This document shows positions 7,922-15,751 of a stretch of DNA of 64,000 bases, in pieces. A model generated the notes under the pieces. The model worked only from the letters and a program-made list of their open reading frames with translations, was not told where the DNA came from and ran no database searches. Within the stretch, counting starts at the first letter, position 1. Each line of letters opens with the position of its first letter. The stretch is from UBA12481 sp942493265. Its GTDB lineage: Bacteria > Bacteroidota > Bacteroidia > Bacteroidales > UBA12481. The translations under genes and the position numbers were made by a program. The DNA is taken from NCBI GenBank assembly GCA_942493265.1, contig OW818688.1:1674001-1738000 (forward strand). The letters run 5' to 3'.

Positions 7922-8367
7922 TTGTGGAATAATTTGTTCATAAAATTGTATTTTATGATAAGTTCCAGTGATTCTAAAAAAGTTAAACGAGCTTGTACTG
8001 GAAAAAACAGTGCTGTTGAGCAGTCCCTGACGGTTTGAATTGAACTATCCTATGCCGACTTGAAGCAGGAGGGAACCAAACGAATAACCAGATTGCTTTA
8101 GAGCCTGGAATCGACTTCTCACGAGGTTGCCCATAATGGAAAAGGGAAGTGCCCCAACCGATTTAATATCCTGATTTTAGAATTTTTCTGGCAAAATATT
8201 TCCAGAATTACCACTCTTATCCAGATTCGACCATTTTCTGGGCCCACTTTTCGTTCATATCTGTACCCCCATCTAATCGACAGAATATGACCCATAACGG
8301 AGGTGGGTGAAGACTGGGGAGTCAGCCGGGGGCTACTACGGTGGTGCCGGTTAAGATGATCCTCGGT
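7922..8367. other. Gene-free stretch, no feature seen
   Basis: No credible reading frame, repeat or hairpin was found between the promoter region and the small reading frame at 8368. Confidence 0.4.
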
Positions 8368-8535
8368 TCATTTTCCCTTAATTGAGGATAAGTTCTTTTT
8401 CAACCATTGGCACAACTTCTTTAATACACCCACTCGTTTCTTCTTTTGAAATTTGTACTCCGTTTCCCAAATTGTCGGCGTGCCCATAATTTTGTGGTAC
8501 AGGTCCCAGTTCTCGATTGAATTGATTCGTTCCAT
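8368..8535 (-). CDS. Possible 55-residue protein downstream of integrase
   Basis: An ATG frame of 55 codons begins 16 bases after the integrase stop codon on the same strand. The product starts MERINSIENWDLYHKIMGTP and ends in a basic helix-like tail (VGVLKKLCQWLKKNLSSI). No family recognised. Spacing and codon appearance suggest a co-transcribed small gene, but chance cannot be excluded. Confidence 0.35.
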   Translation of the reverse strand: MERINSIENWDLYHKIMGTPTIWETEYKFQKKKRVGVLKKLCQWLKKNLSSIKGK

Positions 8536-8551
8536 TATCAAGGAATTACAG

Positions 8552-9169
8552 TTATAGTATTAAACTGTCATAAACATCGTGGATTTCCCTTTCCCGAATC
8601 CCGAGGTATTTCCTCGTCATGGCCGGAGAACTATGAGAAAAAAGCTCCATCAACAGGATCACCGACTCATTGGAATAGTTGTTTAACCTAAGAACACGAT
8701 TCCCCAATGTTTTCCGAAATAGGTGGCTGCTGGCGTTCCCTTCCAATACAATATTATATTGCTTCAGAATTTCTTTCAGTTTCACATTTACGTATGACTG
8801 GTCAATGGGCTTGGTGCCGTATTTGTTGACAAAGATAAACCGGTCGGTATCTACGACAGCCATTTTAACTTTGACCCGTTCAACTATCTCCTTCAGGTCG
8901 GGGTTGATTTTAATCCGGCGGGTCTTTTTGGTCTTCTTCTCTTGGATGGTCAAGATATCTGATTCCTCGAACTGTTTAAATTTCAACAATAGGAGGTCAC
9001 TGATGCGTAGTCCGGTGAAAACGCCAATACTAATGAGAAGACAGAACTTGTATTCACGATCTCTCTCACATTTTCCGATCAGGGATTTGAAATCATCCCA
9101 ATCCATACTGGTGGTTGTTGTCCGTTGACCTGGTAAGCTCATAGTTTTATCGATTTTTGAGGGTGCCAT
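8552..9169 (-). CDS. Tyrosine recombinase, catalytic domain only
   Basis: 205 residues, about half the size of a full phage-type integrase. The catalytic residues are visible: R55 in FTGLRISDLLLLK, a Lys in EKKTKKTRRI, H149 and R152 in SHLFRKTLG, H179 in FSHSSPAM and Y188 in TRKYLGI. The N-terminal arm- and core-binding domains are missing, and residues 1-22 are unstructured-looking. Such short recombinases occur on Bacteroidota integrative or mobilisable elements. Together with the excisionase-like gene it marks this region as mobile. Whether the protein is active without the N-terminal domain is unclear. Confidence 0.88.
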   Translation of the reverse strand: MAPSKIDKTMSLPGQRTTTTSMDWDDFKSLIGKCERDREYKFCLLISIGVFTGLRISDLLLLKFKQFEESDILTIQEKKTKKTRRIKINPDLKEIVERVKVKMAVVDTDRFIFVNKYGTKPIDQSYVNVKLKEILKQYNIVLEGNASSHLFRKTLGNRVLRLNNYSNESVILLMELFSHSSPAMTRKYLGIREREIHDVYDSLIL

Positions 9170-9419
9170 GATACGACCAAAAACTTATACTTGCAGCATT
9201 TAAAGTGCTAAATATTAGTTGAGTACCGGAAGATATTAGATGTTTTTCATAAGACGTTGTGGTCCAACACAAACTGGGAATGAGCAACTTATACTAATAT
9301 AGAAAGTCGAAGTTTGTTCAAAGAATCAATGAGGCAGATCAGGATTTCTTGGCAAAACCGTTAGGTGTAATTTCACCCCTAACTCTTTAGCAATGTAAAA
9401 AATGGATTTAGGAAATGGG

Positions 9420-11090
9420 TTATCTCGTTAGCCTGAATCCCATCGGTGCCCGTTTCTGATTCTTGGCGTCAATGTCCTGTTCAACTAATTGATATAACAG
9501 GGTACGAGGATCAATCACATCCTGAATGAGCATCTGAACCTGATACTTGTTTTTCAAATTCTCCAGTTCGGCCGGTGTGATACGGTTGTATTTCTCAATG
9601 AAGGTATTGGCTTCTTCCTCACTGAATTCAGGGAACCGACTTTGAAATATCGATTTCAGAATGTTTTGGGGCGGCGCCTTTACTTTAACGATTTGATGGA
9701 ATCTTCGACTGAGGGCAGGATCGAAATTCTTAACACCGAAATTACTGCAGCAGAAGAGAATGCCTTGGAATTTGTCGAGACACTGGAGCAATAACGAGAT
9801 GAGATTGTTGCTCATATGATCGGCAGCACCCGATAAATGAGGATTTCGAACGTACAACAATGATTCCGCCTCATCAAACAAACATATTGGGGTGTCAGGA
9901 AATGCGGCATAGGCGCTGGCAGCCTCGTCAAAGAGCTCGATCAGGTTCTTTTCACTTTCTCCAACGTAACAGGATAGGATTTTCGCAATGTTGACGACGA
10001 GGATTGGGCGCCCTGTGTTTTTGGCAAGTTGATAAACAAAACTGGTCTTCCCAGTTCCCGGTTCACCGGACAACAGGATCGTCAAGCCGAGAACTTTCAA
10101 TCGAATTCTCTCATAGGTCTCTCGGCTGACCATTCTTTCTATGAGTCCCAGATCAGGATTTGAGTGAAGATATTGCTCCTCCTTAATTTCATCTGGCGAT
10201 ATCAATTTGAAAAGTTTTGGATGGTATATGGCCATCTTGCCAACACAGATATCTCTTGAAATGGCAAAAATTTCTTTAATGCTCCTGTCCGTCAACTTGA
10301 GAGAGTCACTAATGAAAAAATCAGTCTCGAAACAAAGGAGGTTTCCCTTGATTAATGAATGGTTCTTCCCCTTCATCTCCTTTTCCAATAGATATCTTTC
10401 GAGTGGATCAGCCGTTATGATTTTTAAAACCTGTTCAAGAGTTATTGAACTCCTTAAGAAGATGTAATTGCGGAGAGCCAGAAAGAAGATCACCATCCCA
10501 TCGGACGGAATATTTTGTCTCTTTAACCATTGAATCTCAGGAAGTGATTTATACTCAACAACAATCTGCGTCAATTGTGGAAGAACCTCTTCATCCTGAA
10601 ATTCATCGATATTCTTAATCACGGCGTCGAATTCTTTCATAAACCCATCGATGAAGGAATCCCCTTTCTTCATCGTCAATGGTTTGTAGTTGAGAATGGC
10701 AGTCAGGCAGCTCTTAGTCAGACAATATTCACTTTCCCGGCTACGATACCTGTCGGGAGAATGGATGAGCTGTTTCTTCATCAAAGATTGGATTGTAGTA
10801 TTCATTTGAACACATCCTTGCAAATCGATGGAAAAATGGTCGATGATTTGGCTCCAATTGACTGCTTGGTCTCCGGACAATTTCTTCTCAATGAAAAAAC
10901 ACAATACCATGCAATCATACACCGATTTCAGACCAAAGAACTTGCTAATCTGACGAATACGGGATATATCTTCCCCTTCATAGTCATCAAAATTGAATCC
11001 GTGAATAGAAAAGGACTCTTGCTGCTCCCCAATGACCCGGCACAATTGCTCCGCCTTTCGGTTTCTTCCACTGTTTGAGAATATCCGCAT
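9420..11090 (-). CDS. AAA+ ATPase with long unknown N-terminal region
   Basis: 556 residues. Walker A is GEPGTGKT (342-349) and Walker B is CLFDEAE (403-409), with FCCSN as sensor 1 and RR at 462-463 as arginine finger; these define a classical AAA domain (about 325-480). Residues 1-300 are not recognised but contain helical, winged-helix-like stretches (IDLQGCVQMNTTIQSLMKKQ). The C-terminus has a small helical lid. Its substrate is unknown; the family covers remodelling ATPases. It has its own promoter (11149-11180) and stands between the recombinase and the deaminase operon. A link to either is inference. Confidence 0.8.
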   Translation of the reverse strand: MRIFSNSGRNRKAEQLCRVIGEQQESFSIHGFNFDDYEGEDISRIRQISKFFGLKSVYDCMVLCFFIEKKLSGDQAVNWSQIIDHFSIDLQGCVQMNTTIQSLMKKQLIHSPDRYRSRESEYCLTKSCLTAILNYKPLTMKKGDSFIDGFMKEFDAVIKNIDEFQDEEVLPQLTQIVVEYKSLPEIQWLKRQNIPSDGMVIFFLALRNYIFLRSSITLEQVLKIITADPLERYLLEKEMKGKNHSLIKGNLLCFETDFFISDSLKLTDRSIKEIFAISRDICVGKMAIYHPKLFKLISPDEIKEEQYLHSNPDLGLIERMVSRETYERIRLKVLGLTILLSGEPGTGKTSFVYQLAKNTGRPILVVNIAKILSCYVGESEKNLIELFDEAASAYAAFPDTPICLFDEAESLLYVRNPHLSGAADHMSNNLISLLLQCLDKFQGILFCCSNFGVKNFDPALSRRFHQIVKVKAPPQNILKSIFQSRFPEFSEEEANTFIEKYNRITPAELENLKNKYQVQMLIQDVIDPRTLLYQLVEQDIDAKNQKRAPMGFRLTR

Positions 11091-11148
11091 ATTTCAGTTG
11101 GTTTTTGTGTTTAAGAGGCTGATATACCTCTAATTGAAGATTAGTTTG

Positions 11149-11180
11149 CAAAGGTACAGCTATGAGATTTGCCGGCCAAA
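11149..11180 (-). promoter_or_regulatory. Promoter of the AAA+ ATPase gene
   Basis: Minus-strand TACCTTTG (11149-11156) matches TANNTTTG. TTTG at 11177-11180 lies exactly 20 bases upstream, the normal -33/-7 spacing in Bacteroidota. Predicted start near 11143, about 50 bases before the gene. Confidence 0.65.
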
Positions 11181-11585
11181 AACTCGTTGTGCTTTGTTCT
11201 AGGGAAATATGTCAGGCCAAAAGCCCTTGAAAACGGATTCACTATTTGCTAATTGGGCCTTCATAACCTGTCCAGAAAATGCTAATGGCCTGATCCGTTA
11301 GGTTATAACTCAAACAATATTAGCTAAATTATGATCAACAGGTAAACTTCAATTTATCAAGTTGACGTTAAAGTATTGTCCTTTAGTCCTTTAAGTTGTC
11401 ATTCAAACAGAAATAGAGGTGGCAGTGGTTTTACCATAGGTACCGGTGATACCGTAAGGCTGGTCCAAAAATTGAGTTTATTAGAATGCCCAAGTAAGCT
11501 AAGGCTTTGTTTAATCCATCGATTGGTTATGGATGACCTTAATACTGCGATACAAGTTGATATCGAGGAGGTACAAAGTTAAATG
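11181..11585. other. Gene-free stretch, no feature seen
   Basis: Between the ATPase promoter and the end of the deaminase operon no convincing reading frame, hairpin or repeat was found. No obvious intrinsic terminator follows the small protein gene. Confidence 0.4.
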
Positions 11586-11789
11586 CTAGAAGGTCTTAAT
11601 ATTTGGTGCAAGTTCTTGAATGAATCTCTTTCTTTGATTGTGTCGAAAGGCTACCACTCTGATAACACCTGCAGTTCTGGGTAAATTATTAGTCCTGGTT
11701 GCGTCAGTATGAAATTGGGCACTGCATGAAAAATCAATAACTAATTGATTTTCAGTTAATTTAACTTTTCGCTTATGTTTTCTTGACAT
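11586..11789 (-). CDS. Small basic protein coupled to the deaminase
   Basis: 67 residues starting MSRKHKRKVKLTENQLVIDF. The ATG lies 17 bases inside the end of the deaminase gene in another frame, so translational coupling is likely. The N-terminus is strongly basic, followed by a beta-like core (QLVIDFSCSAQFH) and AGVIRVVAFRHNQRKRFI. No family recognised. A frame at 11795 would add two residues. Being tightly coupled to a nucleotide deaminase of the anti-phage type, it could be a regulator or antitoxin of the enzyme. That is inference from the overlap alone. Confidence 0.55.
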   Translation of the reverse strand: MSRKHKRKVKLTENQLVIDFSCSAQFHTDATRTNNLPRTAGVIRVVAFRHNQRKRFIQELAPNIKTF

Positions 11790-13389
11790 CTTCAAAGACT
11801 TTTTTCTCTATCAAAGTTGCAACGGCTTGTTCTTCTAACGTACTTAATGCATGTAAAGTTATTCTATTTCTAAGTTTCAGATCAACTTTTTGACGAACTT
11901 TTTTTGTTCCATCTTTAGTTTTCCTTGAATCATTGGTCATTGAGAACAAATCAAGGTAACGATTTGGAGATATCCCATCGAAAGCTAGGATTTTAACCTT
12001 ATTCGATGTATCGAATTCATCTTCAGTTATATCGTCACCATGAAGGCTTAGGGCAAGGCTTTTTGTATATGGTTCTATATAGTAAACAGTCTTTATACCT
12101 GCAAGGATGATATGTCTAGCACAATGATGGCATGGATAAGTGGTGCAAAACAGGAATCCTCCCAACATTTTATCGCCAGTTTGTTGGCTGCCGATAATTA
12201 TTGCATGCATTTCAGCATGAACCGATCTTGAGTATTCTAACAAGTCCTTGATTTTGGATTTTGAGAGCGTTGAATCCAATTTTTTGGCGATAAACTTTAG
12301 AATAGCTGATTGGGTTTCGGGTTCAATTTTTAGTGAATTAATTAGTGCAATGACTTCATCATCTTCTTCGAAACTATTTAGTATACTATGAGATAGCCGT
12401 TTGATTTCGACTGTATTATTACAAAATTCATGTTTACAGCAACGGTGGTCTTGTAAATCACCATCTCTGTAAAGGTTACCGCCATTTTTTGGTACATCAT
12501 TCCAACCAGTTGCAATTACGTGCATCTTTTGATCAGTGATAGAAGCTCCAACTTGTCTAAACAGACATGAGGAATTGCATGCTGCAGTTTTGGCAGCAAA
12601 CATAGCAGACTCATTTGAGGTAGGGGTAATTATTTCAGAATCAAATAATAAATTTAGGAATCTAGAGATTTTCTTCTCAATCTCACTTAGAATACCGTTT
12701 GGAACTCTTAGGATTAAGTCGCCTTGCGTAAAGGTATCTCTAACATTCTGACCATAAAGTAATTCATCATAAGAATCTGTTTTAACAATTTCTTGGACCT
12801 CTCTCGGATTAAGGTTATATATCTCAGCTAACAGCTTCTTTCTCTCAACCATAGGTGTAAATATGGAAATAAGATAGAAATTATCTCTATATACTGATTT
12901 TAATACGTTGAGTTCCTCAATATTTTTTATTGAATTAATTATGTAACAGATTCTTTGACTCTTGATATCTCTTGGGTCGTATGGTTTTGTATGATCGATA
13001 TTATTATTTCTGAATCTATTTTCCAGAATTTCAGAAATCGCAATATCAACCAGAACTGAGTTTCCATGTTTTTTCCTTAATTCATTACCCTTATGTATTT
13101 TATGCATTAATTCCGAATACCCATCAGAATGACCAGGAATGGATTTTTTATCATATGGGAATGAATCTGTAATGATGGAACTCAATCTGATAATCTGGGT
13201 CGAATAATTAAAATCTCTTAGAACGTTTATCAATGCATTTTGTACAGGTTCTCGTAGGCTACCAATTGGGCAACAGAATGCAATAATTAATTCATCACAT
13301 AATGTGTTTGATAGCTTCTCGGCTGTAGAGCTAATTTTTACAATTTTCTCTACGGGATCTAGATCTCTTGCTAATGCTCTTAGGGCCAT
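11773..13389 (-). CDS. Two-domain deoxycytidylate deaminase-like protein (AvcD-like)
   Basis: 538 residues. The C-terminal half is a zinc cytidine/dCMP deaminase: VHAEMHAI (H391, E393) and TTYPCHHCARHI (C420, C423), with an additional Cys/His cluster at 317-323. The N-terminal 1-240 is P-loop-kinase-like in order (DELIIAFCCPIGSLREPV) but the loop lacks the usual GK(S/T). This architecture is that of AvcD, the anti-viral deaminase that depletes dC nucleotides during phage infection. In Vibrio AvcD is held off by an upstream RNA, AvcI; here only 36 bases separate it from the preceding gene. It ends with VDLKLRNRITLHAL, shared in part with the protein at 7194-7814. The defence role is inferred from architecture and context. 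Confidence 0.75.
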   Translation of the reverse strand: MALRALARDLDPVEKIVKISSTAEKLSNTLCDELIIAFCCPIGSLREPVQNALINVLRDFNYSTQIIRLSSIITDSFPYDKKSIPGHSDGYSELMHKIHKGNELRKKHGNSVLVDIAISEILENRFRNNNIDHTKPYDPRDIKSQRICYIINSIKNIEELNVLKSVYRDNFYLISIFTPMVERKKLLAEIYNLNPREVQEIVKTDSYDELLYGQNVRDTFTQGDLILRVPNGILSEIEKKISRFLNLLFDSEIITPTSNESAMFAAKTAACNSSCLFRQVGASITDQKMHVIATGWNDVPKNGGNLYRDGDLQDHRCCKHEFCNNTVEIKRLSHSILNSFEEDDEVIALINSLKIEPETQSAILKFIAKKLDSTLSKSKIKDLLEYSRSVHAEMHAIIIGSQQTGDKMLGGFLFCTTYPCHHCARHIILAGIKTVYYIEPYTKSLALSLHGDDITEDEFDTSNKVKILAFDGISPNRYLDLFSMTNDSRKTKDGTKKVRQKVDLKLRNRITLHALSTLEEQAVATLIEKKVFEDVKKT

Positions 13390-13425
13390 TTGTATGTGAA
13401 TTTAGTATATCTTGTATTATGAGGA

Positions 13426-14164
13426 CTATTCTTCCATGAAGTCTAGTCCTAATTGTTTAGATGCCTCCTTCGCTGACTTGTACTGCTGCTTACTTTCATC
13501 CAACGGGCTACTTTCGGATGATTTGATTTTAAATTTTACTTCAATATCAATCTTGTTGCCAGTCATCGCAAACGGGGCTATAAAACAACTGAATAGCTCG
13601 GTATAACGCTCAAGCGGAACTTTCCCGGAAATCGTAATAGCGTTGAATTTTCGCACATTTCCGGGTTCTATTGGTTGTCCACCTGACAGATTCCCTCCAT
13701 CATCATTAGATATCGGAGGTTGAACGTTTGGTTCAGAATATGGTGGATTCCCAGGTGTAACTGTTGCGGCTTGCGGTTTTAAACTTTTATGCACCAACCA
13801 ATAAGTGCTGTCTGTAACCTCAAAGAATGGGACATTTTCCTGAAAGTAAAACTTAGTAAAATTTGTGCCATCGCCTGTGGCAATGCAAAACTCACCATTA
13901 GTACAATACCTCAGCAAACCTTGACTAACCGCACCAATACCGGTTATCATTGGTTTATCGTCGAAGCGAAGGAACGCCTCATAAACATCCTTAACCTTTA
14001 TTGGTTGTTCAGGAGTTGGGATTAAATTATTCTTGCTTAATGTGTTTAACCCGACAGATTCCAGCAACCATTCTTCTTCCTTGAGCGCGGCGAAAATGTT
14101 TGTGTTTATCTGAGCGTCAAGGGATTCTTTGAACTGTCTTATAATCAACCTTTCAACACCATTT
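13426..14164 (-). pseudogene. C-terminal fragment of a DUF499-like ATPase, cut by the IS element
   Basis: The frame is open from the IS3 boundary to a stop at 13426. The only start codon is a TTG at 14146-14148, and sense codons (NGVER) continue upstream into the IS end. About 245 residues remain. The last 75 (AITISGKVPLERYTELFSCF, then NKIDIEVKFKIKSSE and AKEASKQLGLDFMEE) resemble the C-terminus of DUF499 ATPases, as does the stretch around DKPMITGIGAVSQGLLRYC. A Pro/Gly-rich linker separates the two parts. The P-loop half is absent from the window. It is followed after 36 bases by the deaminase, so it was probably the first gene of that operon. Confidence 0.6.
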
Positions 14165-14231
14165 TGTCTTAGCCCCTTAAATAGTTGGACAGAATTTGTA
14201 AATCAAATTAGGTCTAATAATTTTAAGGTTT

Positions 14232-14561
14232 ATGACAAAAGAAAGAAGAGCATTTACTCCGGAAGAACGATTATCGATTGTTCAGGAAGGGCAGCGTGAG
14301 GGTCGGGCACAGACGCTGCGCAAGTACAATTTATCCCCATCGCTGTATAACAAATGGCGGACGAAGTATCTGAAAGATGGCATTGAAGGCCTGAAAAGCA
14401 AGTACAAAAGGATCGACCCGGCAATACGGGAGCTCCAAGAAGAAAATGACCGGTTAAAACGGATCATTGCCAAGCAGGCTTTGGAAATCGAAGTCAAATC
14501 GGAGTTGCTAAAAAAACTCCTATCGGGAGCCGGACAAAGTAATGGTAATCAATCAGTTTAA
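14232..14561 (+). CDS. IS3-family transposase OrfA
   Basis: 109 residues. It has an N-terminal HTH_8-type helix-turn-helix (FTPEERLSIVQEGQ ... LSPSLYNKWRTKYLKDG) and a leucine-zipper-like tail (ELQEENDRLKRIIAKQALEI) used for dimerisation. It binds the IS ends. It overlaps OrfB by 20 bases. OrfB is in the +1 frame relative to OrfA and has its own ATG, and no A6G-type slip site is seen, so reinitiation is more likely than -1 frameshifting. Confidence 0.9.
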   Translation: MTKERRAFTPEERLSIVQEGQREGRAQTLRKYNLSPSLYNKWRTKYLKDGIEGLKSKYKRIDPAIRELQEENDRLKRIIAKQALEIEVKSELLKKLLSGAGQSNGNQSV

Positions 14562-15585
14562 ATCTCAAGTTCCAGTTCGGGACTTATGCCACTGGACCCA
14601 GATTCCCCGGAGCCTGTATTACTACCGGCCCAGTGGCGGAACCAAGGGTATACGGCCGACCACGCATACCGTTATGGCGGACGGCACCTTGGTGGAGAAT
14701 GAACAGGTTATCGAGGAGATCAAAATCATTCTCAGCGGTGATTTTGTCTGCTACGGCTACCGGAAAGTGGCGGTTGAACTGCAGGAAAAGCAGTACCTGA
14801 TCAATCGGAAGAAGGTGTACCGGCTGATGGATCAATCGAATCTGCTGCTGGGGAAAGTGATCAAAACCCAGGGAAAGCGCCAGTGGGTAAAGCATCGTAA
14901 GATCATGGCTCAGAAGCCGATGGAGTATATCTGCCTGGACATTAAATACGTCTGGGTGCATGGAGAACACCGGCACTATTACCTGCTGACGGTGATTGAT
15001 GTCTTTACCCGGATGGTTCTCGGCTGGATCCTGCAGTCGAGCATTAAGCAATTTGACGTGATCCGGTTGCTTCGCACGCTGGATTTGCAGCACAGCTTGA
15101 AGGGCGTCAACGTCCGCAATGACAATGGCTCCCAGTTTATCGCTCACCGGGTCCGCTTCTACCTCAAAAACACAGAAGCAAACCAGGAGTTTACCCACAT
15201 TGCCACCCCGGAAGAAAACGCTTATATCGAAGCCTATCACAGTATTTTTGAGCGGGAGGTGATCCAACGAACTGAATTTAGTGGTTATTATGATGCCAAA
15301 TGGACTGTCAGGGAATACGTCGATTTTTACAACAACCGCCGCCTGCATGGCAGCCTGGGATATCGACGGCCCCGGCAGGTCTGGGATGAATACTACCAGT
15401 CATTATCATCCGATAAGCCACAAAGTGCGGCAGCATCGGAGGCAATGTCAAGAGTGGAGCGAAGCGGAACTCGTCTTGCTCTTGACATTGACGGAGATGC
15501 GGCTAACTTTGCTTATCGGACGATGAATGAAGATGAAAAAGTACACAACTGTTTTGAAAAAAGTGTCCAACTTATAGGGGGTTAA
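14542..15585 (+). CDS. IS3-family transposase OrfB (DDE integrase)
   Basis: 347 residues. It contains the HTH_21-like segment (CYGYRKVAVELQEKQYLINR) and an rve integrase core with D133 (CLDIKYVW), D194 (VRNDNGSQF) and E230 (ENAYIEAYHS), a DD(35)E spacing typical of IS3. The last 50 residues after the core (SSDKPQSAAASEAM ...) look like an unstructured extension that runs into the right inverted repeat. The gene appears intact, so the element may be active. Confidence 0.92.
   Translation: MVINQFKSQVPVRDLCHWTQIPRSLYYYRPSGGTKGIRPTTHTVMADGTLVENEQVIEEIKIILSGDFVCYGYRKVAVELQEKQYLINRKKVYRLMDQSNLLLGKVIKTQGKRQWVKHRKIMAQKPMEYICLDIKYVWVHGEHRHYYLLTVIDVFTRMVLGWILQSSIKQFDVIRLLRTLDLQHSLKGVNVRNDNGSQFIAHRVRFYLKNTEANQEFTHIATPEENAYIEAYHSIFEREVIQRTEFSGYYDAKWTVREYVDFYNNRRLHGSLGYRRPRQVWDEYYQSLSSDKPQSAAASEAMSRVERSGTRLALDIDGDAANFAYRTMNEDEKVHNCFEKSVQLIGG
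15444..15489. repeat. Inverted repeat inside the 3' part of orfB
   Basis: AATGTCAAGAG (15444-15454) and CTCTTGACATT (15479-15489) form a perfect 11-bp stem around a 24-base loop. It lies in the poorly conserved C-terminal extension of OrfB, 100 bases from the right IS end. Confidence 0.6.
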
Positions 15586-15589
15586 GACA

Positions 15590-15659
15590 CTAGACTATTT
15601 GCAGACTTCACAAATTTCTTGTTAATGTAATGATATGCATCTACAAACCCACCAAGTGG
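15590..15659 (-). pseudogene. Short coding remnant abutting the IS right end
   Basis: On the minus strand, between a TGA and the IS boundary, a frame reads PLGGFVDAYHYINKKFVKSA and continues NSLV into the IS. It looks protein-like, but the family is not recognised. It could be the 5' side of the disrupted ATPase gene or an unrelated gene fragment. Confidence 0.2.
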
Positions 15660-15751
15660 TCACGCGTTTCCTTTGCTGGGAAATCAACCTCAACCGGTAT
15701 CTATCAACTCCAATGCCCTCCAGATGGGTGCCAGTAGGTTCAGAAATAGTA

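Larger units (their letters stand above)
14165..15589 (+). mobile_element. IS3-family insertion sequence, 1425 bp
   Basis: Two overlapping transposase frames are flanked by inverted repeats. The left end is TGTCTTAGCCCC...AGTTGGACA (14165-14191); the right end, read on the other strand, is TGTCTTAACCCCC...AGTTGGACA (15564-15589). The bases outside (ATTT on the left, CTAG on the right) do not form a target duplication. Both flanks carry broken reading frames on the minus strand, which suggests an IS-mediated deletion or recombination rather than a simple insertion. Confidence 0.85.

Noticed and set aside
8679..9128. 149-codon plus-strand frame
   Set aside because: Antisense to the tyrosine recombinase, which has its full catalytic set.
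11376..11582. 68-codon plus-strand frame in an otherwise empty stretch
   Set aside because: Rich in Ser, Arg and Cys with no domain-like pattern; no promoter or neighbour supports it.
14584..15348. 254-codon frame on the minus strand inside the IS element
   Set aside because: It is antisense to orfB, whose catalytic residues are clear; no family features in the antisense product.
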